From: Nectonema munidae | Lineage: Eukaryota; Nematomorpha; Nectonematoida; Nectonematidae | Reading direction: 5' to 3' | Length of the DNA stretch: 64,000 bases | Assembly: GCA_030549495.1 (NCBI GenBank) | Contig: JAUIRK010001006.1 | Span: 231,501-295,500, forward strand | Shown: positions 12,681-26,400 of the stretch, piece after piece | Layout of the letters: each line of letters begins with the position of its first letter | Numbering within the stretch: position 1 is the stretch's first letter | The notes under the pieces: model-generated | What the model was told of the DNA's origin: nothing | The model's input: the letters and a program-made list of their open reading frames with translations, nothing else | Database searches by the model: none | Made by a program: the position numbers and the translations under genes

Positions 12681-12690
12681 CGAGTATAAA
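12668..12690 (+). other. Candidate 3' splice site / trans-splice acceptor just before the DHX37 start codon
   Basis: A TTTTTTAG run ends at 12680, followed by CGAGTATAAA and the ATG. A pyrimidine-leaning tract precedes it. This suggests either a non-coding upstream exon or a spliced-leader acceptor. The sequence alone cannot separate the two. Confidence 0.4.
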
Positions 12691-14419
12691 ATGGCTAAAA
12701 GAATACGCTTCAATTGGAAAGCTAGAGCGCAGAGCAAAAAATCAAAAAGCATTCATTCTAACGTAAATTTTGAGCAGGAAAGAAATGACACAAGAATTGA
12801 CAATTTATACGATGAAGCAAATGCGTTTGCCCTGCCGTCTAAAAAGGTAAAGGTTGTTGTATCTAAAAACAGGTCTAAGAATTTGAATGTAAAATCTTCA
12901 AAGATATTAAAGGCAGAGCGTAAAAGCCAGATCTTGGCTCAGAAGGTTTTAAGAAAGTCTCTTCTGAATAAGTTATCTTCCTGTAAGGATGACTCCTTTG
13001 CTACTAAAATCCAATCTATTTCAACTCATCAAACCCTGGGTAAAAGAAAAAGAGATAAAAGTGATTTAGTAATGGATAAAAAGCAAGTGAAAACCATCGA
13101 AGAAAATGAAGAAACGGGTTCTTCGGATAGCGGTAGTGATGATTCTAAAGAAATGAGTGAAGTTTGTTTATCTTCAAATAAAACAAATCATGCTAAAATT
13201 AATAAAAATGAAGACATGGTAACCAATACCAACATCGATGCAACTTCTAAATCAATAAAGCCTAAAGATCTTTTCACTTATACGAAATCATCATCATGTG
13301 GAATAGAGAAAAAGGTAGCACACGTGCAAAGATCAGAAAGTGTTCAAAAGAATAGACTTGCGTTACCCATAATAAGCGAAGAACAAGTGATCATGGAGTC
13401 GATAAATGAAAATAACGTCATCGTCTTAATTGGAGAAACGGGCAGTGGAAAAACGACTCAAATCCCGCAGTTCTTGTATGAAGCAGGATATGCGAATGGG
13501 GGAAAGTGCATCGCTATAACTCAACCCAGGAGAATAGCAGCAATAGCCATGGCGAATCGGGTTAGGTATGAGCTCGGAAACTCTCTAGTTCACGGTACCG
13601 TTTCTCATTGTGTGAGGTTTGATGATAAAGTCACGCTCAGCACTCGTATCAAATTCATGACTGACGGCATTTTGTTGAAGGAAATGCGTGGCGACTTTTT
13701 TTTGCACAAATACTCCGTTGTCGTCATAGACGAAGCACATGAGCGCAGCGTGCATACTGACATCTTGCTTGGTCTCCTCTCTCGCCTGATTATCTTAAGA
13801 AATTCCGATCCCAAACACTCTCGCAATCCGCTAAAACTCATTATAATGTCCGCTACTCTCGATGCTTCATCATTTGTTCAAAATAAGCGTTTATTTTCAT
13901 ACAAAGTTCCTGTCATCAAGATTCCAACGCGACAGCACCCCGTTACAATACACTTCAATAAGCGTACCTATGAAAATTATCTTCAGCAAGCCTACAATAA
14001 AGTTTGCAAGATTCACCAGGAATTACCCGCCGGAAATATTTTGGTCTTTGTGACTGGTCGCGCTGAAGTTGTGCAGTTGTGTAAAGCCTTAAGTAAAACG
14101 TTTTCTACTCAAAACTTTCAAAAATCTGTATCAATCACTAACGACTCATCTCGAGGTAAAAAGAGTTGTGGAGAAAATTTGTTTATAAATCCACTATATA
14201 AGAGAAAAGATAGAGTTGACGGAGCAATACATAAAAAGACTTCTTTCAATTCCAACTTCTCAGAAATAAACCTCCATGATTATCCTTTGTATCCCGAGGA
14301 AAGTGATGGGCATTCCACCGAGCAAGTTGATAGTGATGAAGAAAAAGAAGCTCTTGAAAAAGATCATGGAAATTGCTTAAATGATCGTGAAAATGTCAAA
14401 ATGGCAATCATTAAATCTC
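12691..14419 (+). CDS. DHX37: DHX37 exon 1 (N-terminus, RecA1, start of RecA2)
   Basis: Encodes residues 1-576 plus one base. The first 230 residues are basic and acidic low-complexity, including [16 protein letters not shown], which matches the 'SNALVLPGKKKK' block of DHX37. They are followed by [66 protein letters not shown] and [19 protein letters not shown]. The tail is an acidic insert. The preferred donor is GTACGA at 14420. A second donor, GTGAAA at 14387, gives the same phase and a protein 11 residues shorter. The frame stays open to 14472 but leaves family similarity. Confidence 0.92.
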
Positions 14420-17400
14420 GTACGATTTTAAATTTTAAATTATTCTTCAACTTCATATCCTCATCCGCTTAGCTACTGCATTTCATAGTTTTTAAATGAG
14501 GAATACACACACACACCCACACACACATGAGGCATTCCGTCTCAATTCAACCAAGTTTTGTCTATTTTTTACGACATTCATGAATAAGATAAGTTTTACA
14601 ATGTTTATCTCAACTTCCTAAGTCCATGTGGTTCTCGAGATATAAACTCCGAAAGTTGGTTCAAAAGGGTCATTTTTGTAAATATTGAGAATATTAAAAG
14701 CAAGAAACATTATTATTTTTTTTCATTTAAATTTTTTGTAGCTTTTTCATCTCTGTTTTTGCCAATGTATATGTAGTCCGGTAATGGTCGTTGGACTAAC
14801 ATTCATTAATACATCTCTAGAATCTATTATTAGTACTTCACTGGTATCAAAGTTGACTTGCAAAACGCACGCAAGATACCATCTTGTTGCTAAATTGAAA
14901 GAATAAAATTGTTTATTTCTTGACATGATTTACCTTTTCTTTTCAGATAACTTTTTACTCGAATAAATTGTTTCCCATATTCTTTGCTTGTAGAGATTTA
15001 TATATTTTTACTGGTGACTTGTTTATTAACAAAGCAGTTCATATTCTTTTTCAAATTCAAGATTACAATGTATTGGCGATGTTCCCCCACAAGATATATG
15101 TTTTAACAATAAACAACGGCAAGTAGAACAAATTGTATCTCGTGTTGCTAGATTTAAGGCAGAATTCTTTTTTATGATGTCTGTAGTTATGAAACAAATC
15201 GATTTAGTAATTCTTTTCTTGTCTCTGAAAAGGGTCACCGCAAAAACGTCCTAACATCTAATGATAAAACATCCGTTGTCTAGAAAATTTTTTTTGTCTT
15301 AAAATTATACCCATTTTAATTGTATTAATACACTTATACAATTTGATTCAACATTGACTTAGACCATAATGAAAAGAAGTCATTTTTATTTTATTATAAT
15401 TAAAACAAAAAACACAAAAATTTTATTTTATATAAAAAGACTTTACATTTAAATCTAAATTTTTTATACAAAAGTGTCAGTGAAGCACAAGGATTCTAGG
15501 AGAAAAGAGTGCAAACGACAAAAGTGTTCATTAGAAATAAAGTTTAAATATTTACTTAAATAATATCTAACTTCATCTTCATCATCATCATCAACACTTT
15601 TCTGCGTATACCTCCTTCTGAACACTGTTGGATTATTTAAGTAAATATTCTAATTTTATTTCTGTTCATTAAATATGAATTACCACTTTTGTCGATTGCA
15701 CACTTTCCTCCATAACCCATGAAGTACATACATCTAATTTAATTGATTTAAAAGTAAATATAACAGTCATAACTTTCAATTAAAATTTTATATTTTTATA
15801 AAATTTATTTTATTATTAAAATGAATAATAATAAATTTCAAGAATTTTTTTTGCACATTAATATATACTCATGTACAAGCCTTCAAATGACCTGTTCACG
15901 GTCATAGGTCAATTTAAAGGTCATTTTTTTGATTGACCTTTTAAAAAAATGTTAAAGGCTAACGCCAAGCATTCAATTAGATTCAATATGATACCAAATT
16001 AATGTCTATAACTACGACGGTCGGAATGATTTTCAAATTTTAGTATTCTCAATTTTTACAAAAATGACTCTTTTGGTCCAACTTTGAGAGTTTATATCTC
16101 GAGAGCCACTTCACTTTTTAAGAGTGATAAACATTGTAAAACCTGTCTTAACAAGTTCAACCATTTTTAAAAAATCACAGATGTCGATAAAATGCCTGGT
16201 TGAATTGACATGGAATGCACCACATGTGTATATATTGCTGTATACAAGTCAGAGTGCATTACCCCTCCCCTCCACCCCTCCTCTAATAAATTTCAATTTT
16301 CTTAATTCTATATCTTTTTTTATAGTATTTAAAAGACTTGTTACGCTTGTGAGACTTTCCATATTACATTTCTTGTTTTAAGGTTTTAGAATGAATATGA
16401 TATATTTTCCATTAATTTCTACTTCATCTATATAGCCAGTGATTTGAACAAGAGTCCATACATTTTTCAGAGGGGCAAATATTTTTATAGCACATAACTA
16501 TTTAAGAAGGTCAGAGGCGCACCTCCTCAAAATTTTTCGAGGGCGAACCTTTTTTTATAAATTTCAAAATTTATTATAAAAGAATTTTTGTTCAATGAAC
16601 ACACCATCATTATCACAAGACATTATACTTTCAAACTCTTAATCCCACCATAACTGGACTGATTTTATCAAGTCAAATTACCTTGTTTGTAATTCTGATT
16701 GCATCAACCTTCTAGCTCAGTGGTTTTCAAACTGGAGTCCGCGGTGTCGTGAAAAAGTTCTATGGGGATCGAGAAGGGGACACTGAGTGAATCGTTTTAC
16801 GCAAAATATTGCATCCATCGTCATTTGCCATTTTTGCCTAAAACACATTTGAAAAGAAGAAAAAAGTTAGTCTTTGAATTGAGTACTATTTTTTCTTTTA
16901 TTGCTTTTCAGGCTTAATTGGTAAATGTGCATTTTTCTTAATGGCTAAAAAAATGAAATATGACGACCCATACTTGAAATTTCGTTTTACTGCATTAACG
17001 TCTGAGGGAAGAGGTTGTGTTCCAAAGTGTTAGCATCCACTTTTCTAAAGCCCGTCATGTGTGTAGGTAGACAATATTTTAGAACACATGGTATTTAAGC
17101 CAGAACATCCACTTGGAGTGTGTATTGACCGTGCTCTAGCACTTTCTTGTTCTAGTTTTTAGACTCTGATTAAGTAAAAATCTCTAGCTGTAATTGGTAT
17201 CCAGCGCTTCTTGAAGGTTTAGGAAATAAGTTTCATAAATGAAGAGGAACTAATGAGTATTTATATCTTGCAGGAATAATTAATTAGAGAAAGACGAAAG
17301 CACCTAAAACAATAAAAGGAATGTTCAAAAAATTGTGCACACCAAGTAGAATCAGTACATCTGAAAAGTAACTTACAAATTCTAATGTGCAATAATTTTT

Positions 17401-20400
17401 TTGTTGTACTTTTTGTATTAAACTGATACCTGACATTGAATTTTAGTTCGAGTCAAGTTTATAGTGCGGAAAATCGAGTAAGCCAGGTGTGATTTTCTTG
17501 TTAAAGTAATAATGACTAAACCGGGAAAATCGCTAATTCGGCAAGGCCGAATCCCAAGCATTCTGAATTAGTGATAGCCGACTGTAAAATCGGTGAGGAG
17601 TGTTCTTTGCTTGTCTGGCTGGCTGTAGGAGAGTGATGTTTGAGGTATTAGTAGGGTCCTACATTATTGCTTGTTACTGCGGCAAGGAATTGGGCGCCTC
17701 GCGTGTTGCTTTAAAGTGAGAATCTTTGTTTCTGCATCTAAATCTTCAATGGGTGTTGATTGTGTGCTGCCTACTATGATAGGCGATGCAGTATTTTGCA
17801 TTTTTTGTAATTTATTTACTTGCGTATTGGAAATTGGGCGTGCCTGGTAAATTCAGCGCGCAAAATTCATTCAAGGGTAAATTAATCGATTGGGGAATTC
17901 ATCGACAATATTTTTTTAATTTCATTTTCATAAAATTGAAAATTTATTTTTGAAAAAGTAAAAAAAATATGTTGATTTTTCTAAATCTTTAATTGAAATT
18001 TTTGTCAAAGTTAACAATGTTAAAATATTTTTATCTATTTCCTCAACTTCACCCAAAATTTCAAAGTTCTTTTAACTCCTTGATTTATCGAAGCAAATTC
18101 TTGTACAATTTTTAAACAAAAGATGCAGCGCCAAATAAGAGCTTTTAGATTCTATTTGAACTCTGGCTTTTTCAGCATCTTTTTAAACTTCCAAATATTT
18201 CGATGAGATGACTCAAATAAAGAGCTAAAAGCAGGAGAAACTCACATGCTTTTGTTTTGCAAGAAGATTCTTTGGCTGAATCATAACAAATACAGTGATC
18301 TATTATTTCGAATAAAGGCTTGGACTTCCTCCTTTCTTACATAAAATAAAGTAATCTCTGTCTCACTGTAGTGGTGAAGAGTAACCGACTCCCATTTGTG
18401 TATTGTTTAATTTGCAAAGGATGTATAGTTTAATTAAACAATTTTAAATATTGCAGAACCTGACTGACATTTGTTTCTAGCATCCGTTTCTCATTACTTT
18501 GTGTAGCATTGAAAGGAAGTTAGCTAAGTCTATTTTTATCGTAACTTGTTTCATCGTTTTTATTTTTCAACTCATTTCTATCTTAATTTATCATTTATGG
18601 CTTTGGAATGCATTATGAGTGAAAAAATCCAAAAAAGTTGGTGGACACAGGTTATTTATTTTGAAAAGAGAAAACAATAACTCAAAAAGTTTTTTGGAAA
18701 TGTGATCACTATTATTTAACTAAAGCAAAGCAAGAATACAAACTAAAGATAGCAATATTTTTAAGAGATTGTGCTATAATAGTTCAAGCAAAAAAGTTTA
18801 CAACTTGGTCCCAAGTAAAGCTCTTCACAAAAAACTCCACACACCATCGTATCAGAGGCTTGTGAAGCGATATCCCAAGCTGTTTCTACTCAATTACCAA
18901 CGTCGCTGATGAAAAGAACAATCAGAAATGTAAGAAAACCATTTCTTATTACATTTGTTCCTCCTAATCCATTAAGTTTATCCCAACTTTGAATTCCCTT
19001 TGAATATAGAATAACACACTCAAAAGATGACTTCCATTTATTCGAAAATTATGAAATGCAAAATGAAGTTTAAATTTTTTCAACAGAAAAACCTTACTCA
19101 TCTCGTCCACAACAAAAGTTGGTTCATGGATGGCACATTTAAAACAGCACATATTTTATTTAATCAACTATACACTGTTCATTGCATAAATGGAAAAACA
19201 TTTCCTATATGATGCTTAATGTGTAAAAAAATGAACAAAATTATGAAAAATTATTTTCACAAATAAAATTACTGAATTCTGCTTTTTCACCAGAAAAAAA
19301 TTTGGTGGATTTTGAAAGAGCGTCTAGCAATAGCATTAAAAAGTTTTCCCAACTATTACTTTGAAAGTTTTTTTTTCGATTTTTCAAAGTTCATTTTTCG
19401 TTGTATACAAATCATGGATTACAACAGAGGTACGAACAAGACTCAGATTTCGCTCTAAATCTACGCATGATTCCTACTCTTTGGTTTGTTTCGACTTCAA
19501 GCATCATTGATTATTTTGAAAAATTATGTGAACAAATTAATTTTTCCGACGATGTTCAATCATTCTTGGACTATGTAGAAGAGACTTGGATTGGACTACC
19601 TAAACATAGAAACGAATGGCGGCTTCCTTTATTCGATTTTAAGGGAAAGTTTGAGACTATTTTCACTCAACATAATTAGGGAGTTCTTTACAGACGATAT
19701 TTAGATAAGCTATTATACTTGAAACTTTTCATTTTGAACATTTTTCTGTGATCTTATAGTAGCAAATTTATAAGTTAAATTATCTCCCAATATTTTAAAA
19801 TTAACTATGAAAAGAATTTTTTAACTTTTATTGACTGTATATAAAATAATAGTGACTTTATTGACCTATAAAAATTAGGGATGTATATATTAATTTTTAT
19901 GTTTTAAGGTCGCACTTTTTCTTGCGAGCGATTGCACGTGCTTCCATTATACGCACTCCTGGACCAAGCCAGGCAAAATGAAGTGTTCGAAGATTCTCCT
20001 TTCGGGCATCGCAAGTGCGTTGTGGCAACCAATGTAGCGGAAACAGCCCTCACGATACCCGGCATCAAGTACGTCGTTGATTGCGGGAAAGTGAAGATGC
20101 TTCGCATTTCCCATCTCCCATCCAACGCCTTTTCCTTCCGCGTGGGATGGACTTCGAAGGCTAGTGCGCAGCAAAGGGCGGGCAGAGCCGGGCGCCTAGC
20201 TCCTGGCCACTGCTATAGGTACTTCCTTCTTTTCACGTCGACAATCACAGGGAGGCAGAGTCTGACGCCCGACTCTAACCTACATGAATCCTGAAGTGTC
20301 CCAAGTGTAAAAATTTGAGACGAAAAAAAAATTTTTACTTGGGCTTATAGAAAAAGTATTATCACATATAGAACACTACTTAAAGATTTAAATTTCTTCC

Positions 20401-23400
20401 AAGCTAGTTTTATTATGTGTTCTACTGATTTACTAAAACTACCTATCTGATCTATAACCTTTCCCAAGTATCAAAATTGATTAACCTTTTTTAGTTCTAT
20501 ATCTTTTATTACTAACTTTTCTTTACTAATTTCAACTTTTTTAAAATCTGAACAACTAGTACACTTAAAATTTTTAACTTTTAACAAACTACCTTTAATA
20601 CCAGAGCACCTTTTGTCTCCATTTACTACAAGATGTACACAAAATAGAATTTCTTTTAACTCTTAACCCACAAACACCACATAGATCCTATTTAGACCAC
20701 ATAGATTTTTGAAACTAGATTTTGTATATTTGAAGAATAGCCTATTTTCATCCACTACTAAAGTTAATTCTTAAACCCTTATTTTTCAATGTTGTTTCCC
20801 AAAAACTTATTTTCTTACTTAAATCTTCAAGAGAATCTGCAATTAAAATAAAATCATCAGCATATAAAATTTCTTTGATAGCATCTCTAAGAATTTCGCC
20901 AATGATTATATTGAAAAGAAATGGACTTATTATTGATCCTTGATGTAAGCTTACTCTTATTTTAAATTCATCAGAAATTGCATTTTCAATTTTTATACAA
21001 GTATCTCCTGTCTTGTATACAAAGCTATTACTGCCTTAACTATATTTTCATTTACACCCTTTCTTCTTAATCAGAATTCTACAAACAGAATCAAAAGCCT
21101 TATCTAAATCAATGAAAGTAAAATAAAGACTATGACCGTTTCTAGTTTTTTTCTATTATCTGTCTAATAATGAAAATGCGCCATTTGTGCTTTTTCCTGA
21201 CATAAAACGGGAAAAACGATTTTTTCAATCTATTCAGTATTACTCTTTCCATGATTTTCATATCGTGCTCTAAAAGTTTTATAGTTCTGTAATTTGAACA
21301 TTCAGTAATTTGGCCTTTGCCTTCATACAATGGTATGATTAGACGTTTATTCCATGACTCTGGGATGGGTGCCCCATTAAAAATATTTTGAATTAGAACT
21401 TTTAGAACATTTCATCTTTAAATACTTTTACTATTTCTAATGAGCATTCACTGTACCCTACTGATTTCTTTGATTTTAATTGATCAAAAGCACAAATACC
21501 TTCTTCAACAGCTAGAGCTTCTAATGGTCCTTCAACTCTTTCAGATATTTCTAAGTTCTCAATCTCATTTCCTTTATTAAAAACATCGTGGGCATAATTT
21601 TTCCATGTACTAAGCATCTCAGGTATTTTATTCATTAAAAGTCCCGTTTTATTTCTAACACAAGGCATACCCAACACGTCTTCATCTCTTTTTCTTTGTC
21701 TAGCTATTTTAAAAATGTCATTCATCTTCATTTTTCCATTATATAATTTTAATTGCAGAATCCTTTCTTGTCTATATTTTACGATATAATATAAAATTTA
21801 GTGAGTTATATAAAAACTCAATGAAAAAGATCAGCGGACGATGTGTTTTCAAACGACCGGCCTTCTTCCTCTCAAGCTGCGCTTGTCTTCTGCTTTCTTT
21901 TTGAATGAGTTTTCATTTTACTTAAATCAGATCATTCTTATTTCCTTGTTCTCTGTTGCCCATTATGTTTGAAGTGGTTAAAACGTTTAATTGTCCTGTA
22001 CTCCACTATGATTATAAATACCGATTCGAGTTTTCATTTTAATTTTCAAAACGATTTATCGCCTATGAAAAATGCACCTCCAAATTATTAATAAAGAATA
22101 ACATATTTTTCGTTTTCCCATGAAATTTTTGTCAAAGTTAACAATGTTAAAATATTTTTATCTATTTCCTCAACTTCACCCAAAATTTCAAAGTTCTTTT
22201 AATTCTTTGATTTATCGAAGCAAATTCTTGTACAATTTTTAAACAAAAGATGCAGCACCAAATAAGAGCTAATAAATAAATAAGGTTTGTTAATGATTTC
22301 TAATCTTTTAACATAATTTATATTTTCTATTCCTTTTAAACATTTTGTGAACACTTTCTGAACCTTTTCTATATTTTTTATGTTAATTTATTGAGAAATT
22401 GGCAAAAATCACATTTCCATATTCTAAAAATATCAAATCATATTCTAACTTTTCTTTACCTGTTATTATTTCAATTGCCACATTGACCTTGACACCTAAA
22501 AATGTTACAACATATTTATTTTATTTACATTTATTCAATCTTTATTTTATTCAAAAAGTGTATCAAATGTTTTATGATGGTATTTTGAATTGACTTAAAT
22601 TCAAAATCGATTATTTTATTGAGAAGTTAGGGGATTTTCGAGACTTGTACGGTCGCGAGAAATAAACTCTAGTGGTTTGACCTTGGATGTATCTCATTTG
22701 TGCTTGTATGCGCTTAGATTGTATTCCTCAGCTGTTTTCAATGACGAATTTGACGAGCACTGTGAACCAGACATCCTGCGCAAACCAACCACAGACCTGC
22801 TTCTCCTGATGAAGGCGATGCATATCGACAAGATCCACAACTTTCCCTTTCCCACGCCTCCTCCGGCTTCCAGCATCGAGTCAGCAACGCGCGATCTCAT
22901 CGCTCTTCGCGCCCTAGAAGAAAGGGTTGCACTTGAATCTAAAGATGGCGTCAAACTCACTAAAAGTAAGCCTCATTAAACCTTAAGCATTGCACGTGCA
23001 ACACAACTCTGTAATTCCACATAACCGGGGCAATAAAAACAAAAAATGGACTAAAAATAATTCTAGCAATTCTCCTTTTTTTAATTCATAAACTTGTGAA
23101 CCAGAAAAAGCAATGTAAGGAAAGTATTTGTAGCCTTGAAATTTCTTTAAAAAAATTATTACTATTATTTATTTTCAACAAATCGTAAGTAAATGCAGCA
23201 TTGAAAAATCAAAGGATTGGAAATCAGGACAAGAACTAGCAATAGTATGATTGTATTTTAGAATCCCTGGAAAAAGGTTTTGGAGTGTGTATTGTATTGG
23301 TTTGATAAGGTAATCATGAATTGTTAGCTAACAAACTAAGATGTTGTGGATTCAAGGGTAAGTTCTTCCTACTGTTAAAAAGTTATTTGCAAAATCCACC

Positions 23401-26400
23401 TCTTTTAATAAAACCTCCTCTAATCTATTAAAAATAAACTCTATGCCACATTGTAAGTAGTCTCAAACAATGGTTAAAAATATGGTAATGAAATTTTATG
23501 AAAAAAAATGTCAGCTTTCTTTTATATTTTCGCTTAATCAAGTCGAAAATGATGTTTGCTATTCTTTCTCCTTGGATTCTTGGGTTTTCTTGGATGAATT
23601 TATATCTTTACAACAGCGAAGATACTTGACATTTAATATACGTGATAATGAAAACTCTTGTAGTCTTGCTATGGTTCGAATTTTTGATTCTTTAAATCCC
23701 TTCGAGATTCAAGATATCTTTTTTATTTTGAGCTTCAAGAATTTTCCTTGAGTTTGAGAAAAGATATTGTAGCTTGTACTACAGACGGCCCAACAATAAT
23801 GCTAAAATTTGGGAAAGAAGTTGAATGTTATCTTCAAGTATGGGTTGATGTGTTGGTCTCCACTGGCAGATTTCTTGTTATCACCATACCAGTCGCGACA
23901 TAGCCGCTTTGGTTGGGACAAGGAGAGATAGTATTTATGTATATCGGTGGTCTGGTAAGACCACGGGAGGCAAAAAAGAAACAACGAAATGTATAGAAAG
24001 TAAAGATGTATCTGATATCCGCATCTGCACATGCGTATCATTCGCAAAAAAATTTACACCCACTTTACATCCTCATCCGCTGTTTTTTTCACGTTAACAT
24101 CCGCAATTTAAAATCTTTACATTATAGCTACTTTTCTAATTTTTACATTATAGCTACTTTTCTCCATTCCCAGATTCAAAAGTAAATTGTTCACCAATTT
24201 TGAAACAACAAAAAAAGTAAAAATTTCCTTTTGAATTTATATGATGAGGATAAGATTGATAATAGTAGCATAGAAGTAAAAAGCTGGAAAAAATGAAGAA
24301 AAGTGCTAATGAAGTTTATACCTCTTTGAATGAAGCTATGGACTCTATTCTAAACTCTAGTAGTGAAGAAGAAAACGAGAAAGAAAATGAAGGTAATGAA
24401 GCTTTTAATGAAGAAATAACGAAGTATCAAAAAGAAAAAAGAATTGATTCCTATAATTGCTTAGATATATATTGCTTAGATTGGTGGAAAACTAAAAAAG
24501 AAGAATTTCCATTTTTATCAAAAATTGCATGTCATTTTACCTTACCTGTCCTCCAAGCACTGTTCATAGCGAGCAGCGCCGGAAATATTTATACAGCCAA
24601 AAGAAAGATTACCAAGGGAAAAAGTAGAAAAACTGTTATTTCTTAAAAAAAATTTACCGGTAATTAATTATGATTATTTTAAATAAATTTTCTAATTATT
24701 CTGATTTAAGTTTTTTTACGTTGATGGATTAAAAAACAGTAAAAAAGAGATTAAAATTGTAAGATACTATAAAATATAAAACATAATTTTTTTAAAATAT
24801 TTTACATCTGTATCCGCTAGGATGTCAAATCTAATATGCGCATCCGCGAATGTAAAAAATTCACATCCGATACATCTCTAATAGAAAGTATATGTAACAT
24901 ACAAGCTTGCCAGACATACTATATAATATCATTTACTCTTAACTGGTTTTGTTCACTCACTCTCTGTTTTGTCATGTTGTAATTTTCATTTTACTTAAAC
25001 TTTACACTTTTTGGCGGCACTGACCTTTAGTGTAAATTTAAGAAAATAAAAAATTTATATTAGTTATAATAAAATTGCTTCTTCTTCTTTTTCTATATAT
25101 CTCATCTAAACACAGTAAACTCCGCATACGTCTAATCTCTTGGGTCTTAAAAAACTTCGACTTGTATGAAATTCGAGTTAGGTAAACACAAAAAGGCAAA
25201 TAATTTATTTAATTTTTTTGAAGTAATCAGTAATTAATTTTTGTTTAAACAGTTCATGATATTTTTCTCGAACAAAACATTCATATTTATTTAAAAAAAC
25301 ATTAAAAAAGGCTCGAGCTCTTAATGTGAAATTAAATTGCCTAGATTTGTTTATCACTTCAAACATGTCCTTGAAATTTGGGCAGTAAGCTTTTTCATGC
25401 CACAACATTTTTATCATCGCACAATTTAGAAGAAGTTGACTTAACAATTTTATCATCCGTCTGAATTTCTACAACAATAACTGCATCAGAGACTATAGAC
25501 ACATAATCATCAAAGGGTGGTAAATCAAAGATAGAAGAAAGATTTTTTCATATACTATTCGTGTTTTCTTCGTCAAAATTAGTAGTCTGTGAAATCTAAA
25601 TACAAAAAAATGTACTTTGAAAGTTTAAGAATTTACTTAAAGGTTACTTCAACATTTTCTGCTTACGGAGTAGAAAACCCTACTTTAGAAAACCCGTTGA
25701 CGATAGTTTTTTTGCTAAACTTTGTTCCATGCATGAATGGTGATATAATCGCATCCAACAAAGTCAACTTAAAATTGTCTTTCTCAATTTCAGCTGCAGC
25801 TAATCTTACTAGAAGCGTATGCCTAAAATGAGGGCCTTAAATTTCTTATAATGCCTGCATCCATTGACTCAGTCAAACTTGTTGTGTTTGGAGGAAGAAA
25901 ACAAAGATTTATATTATTGAGATTGGCTGCTGAGTGCGATTTACATTTATCTAACAATAAAGCAATTTGCTTTCTTGCCTTCTAAACCTATCACCCAATT
26001 TTTACCCACTTTTCAAAGATTTCTCTTGTCATCCATTGGCCTTTTTATTAAAAGTGTACTCAACAGGAAGTGTTTTGATATTTTTAAAAAGTCTTGGATT
26101 TTTATGCTTTCCAATTATGAGTAAAGGTCATTTGTCTGAAGCATCCAGTTTGCAGCAACAAGAATAGATATTCTATTTTTTGTTCCTTAGAACCATGATA
26201 TTTTTTTCCTATAAGAGTTTTTCTGGCAACATTTGCCAAGACAATCCTGTTTCATCACAGTTATAAATGTGTTGTGATTTATACTTTTCTAAAGTAATTT
26301 GACGTTAGTTTTCCTATACCATGCCTCTCTTTAAACCTATTTATCCATGATTAAACCTGTTTAATTTTAATTCCAAACACTAACTACTTCCAAGTTTACT

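Noticed and set aside
12634-12690. Extension of DHX37 upstream of ATG 12691
   Set aside because: The open frame continues upstream but has no earlier ATG and passes through a likely splice acceptor.
13605-13841. 78-codon minus-strand frame
   Set aside because: Antisense of the RecA1 domain in DHX37 exon 1.
22694-22960. 88-codon minus-strand frame
   Set aside because: Antisense of DHX37 exon 3.
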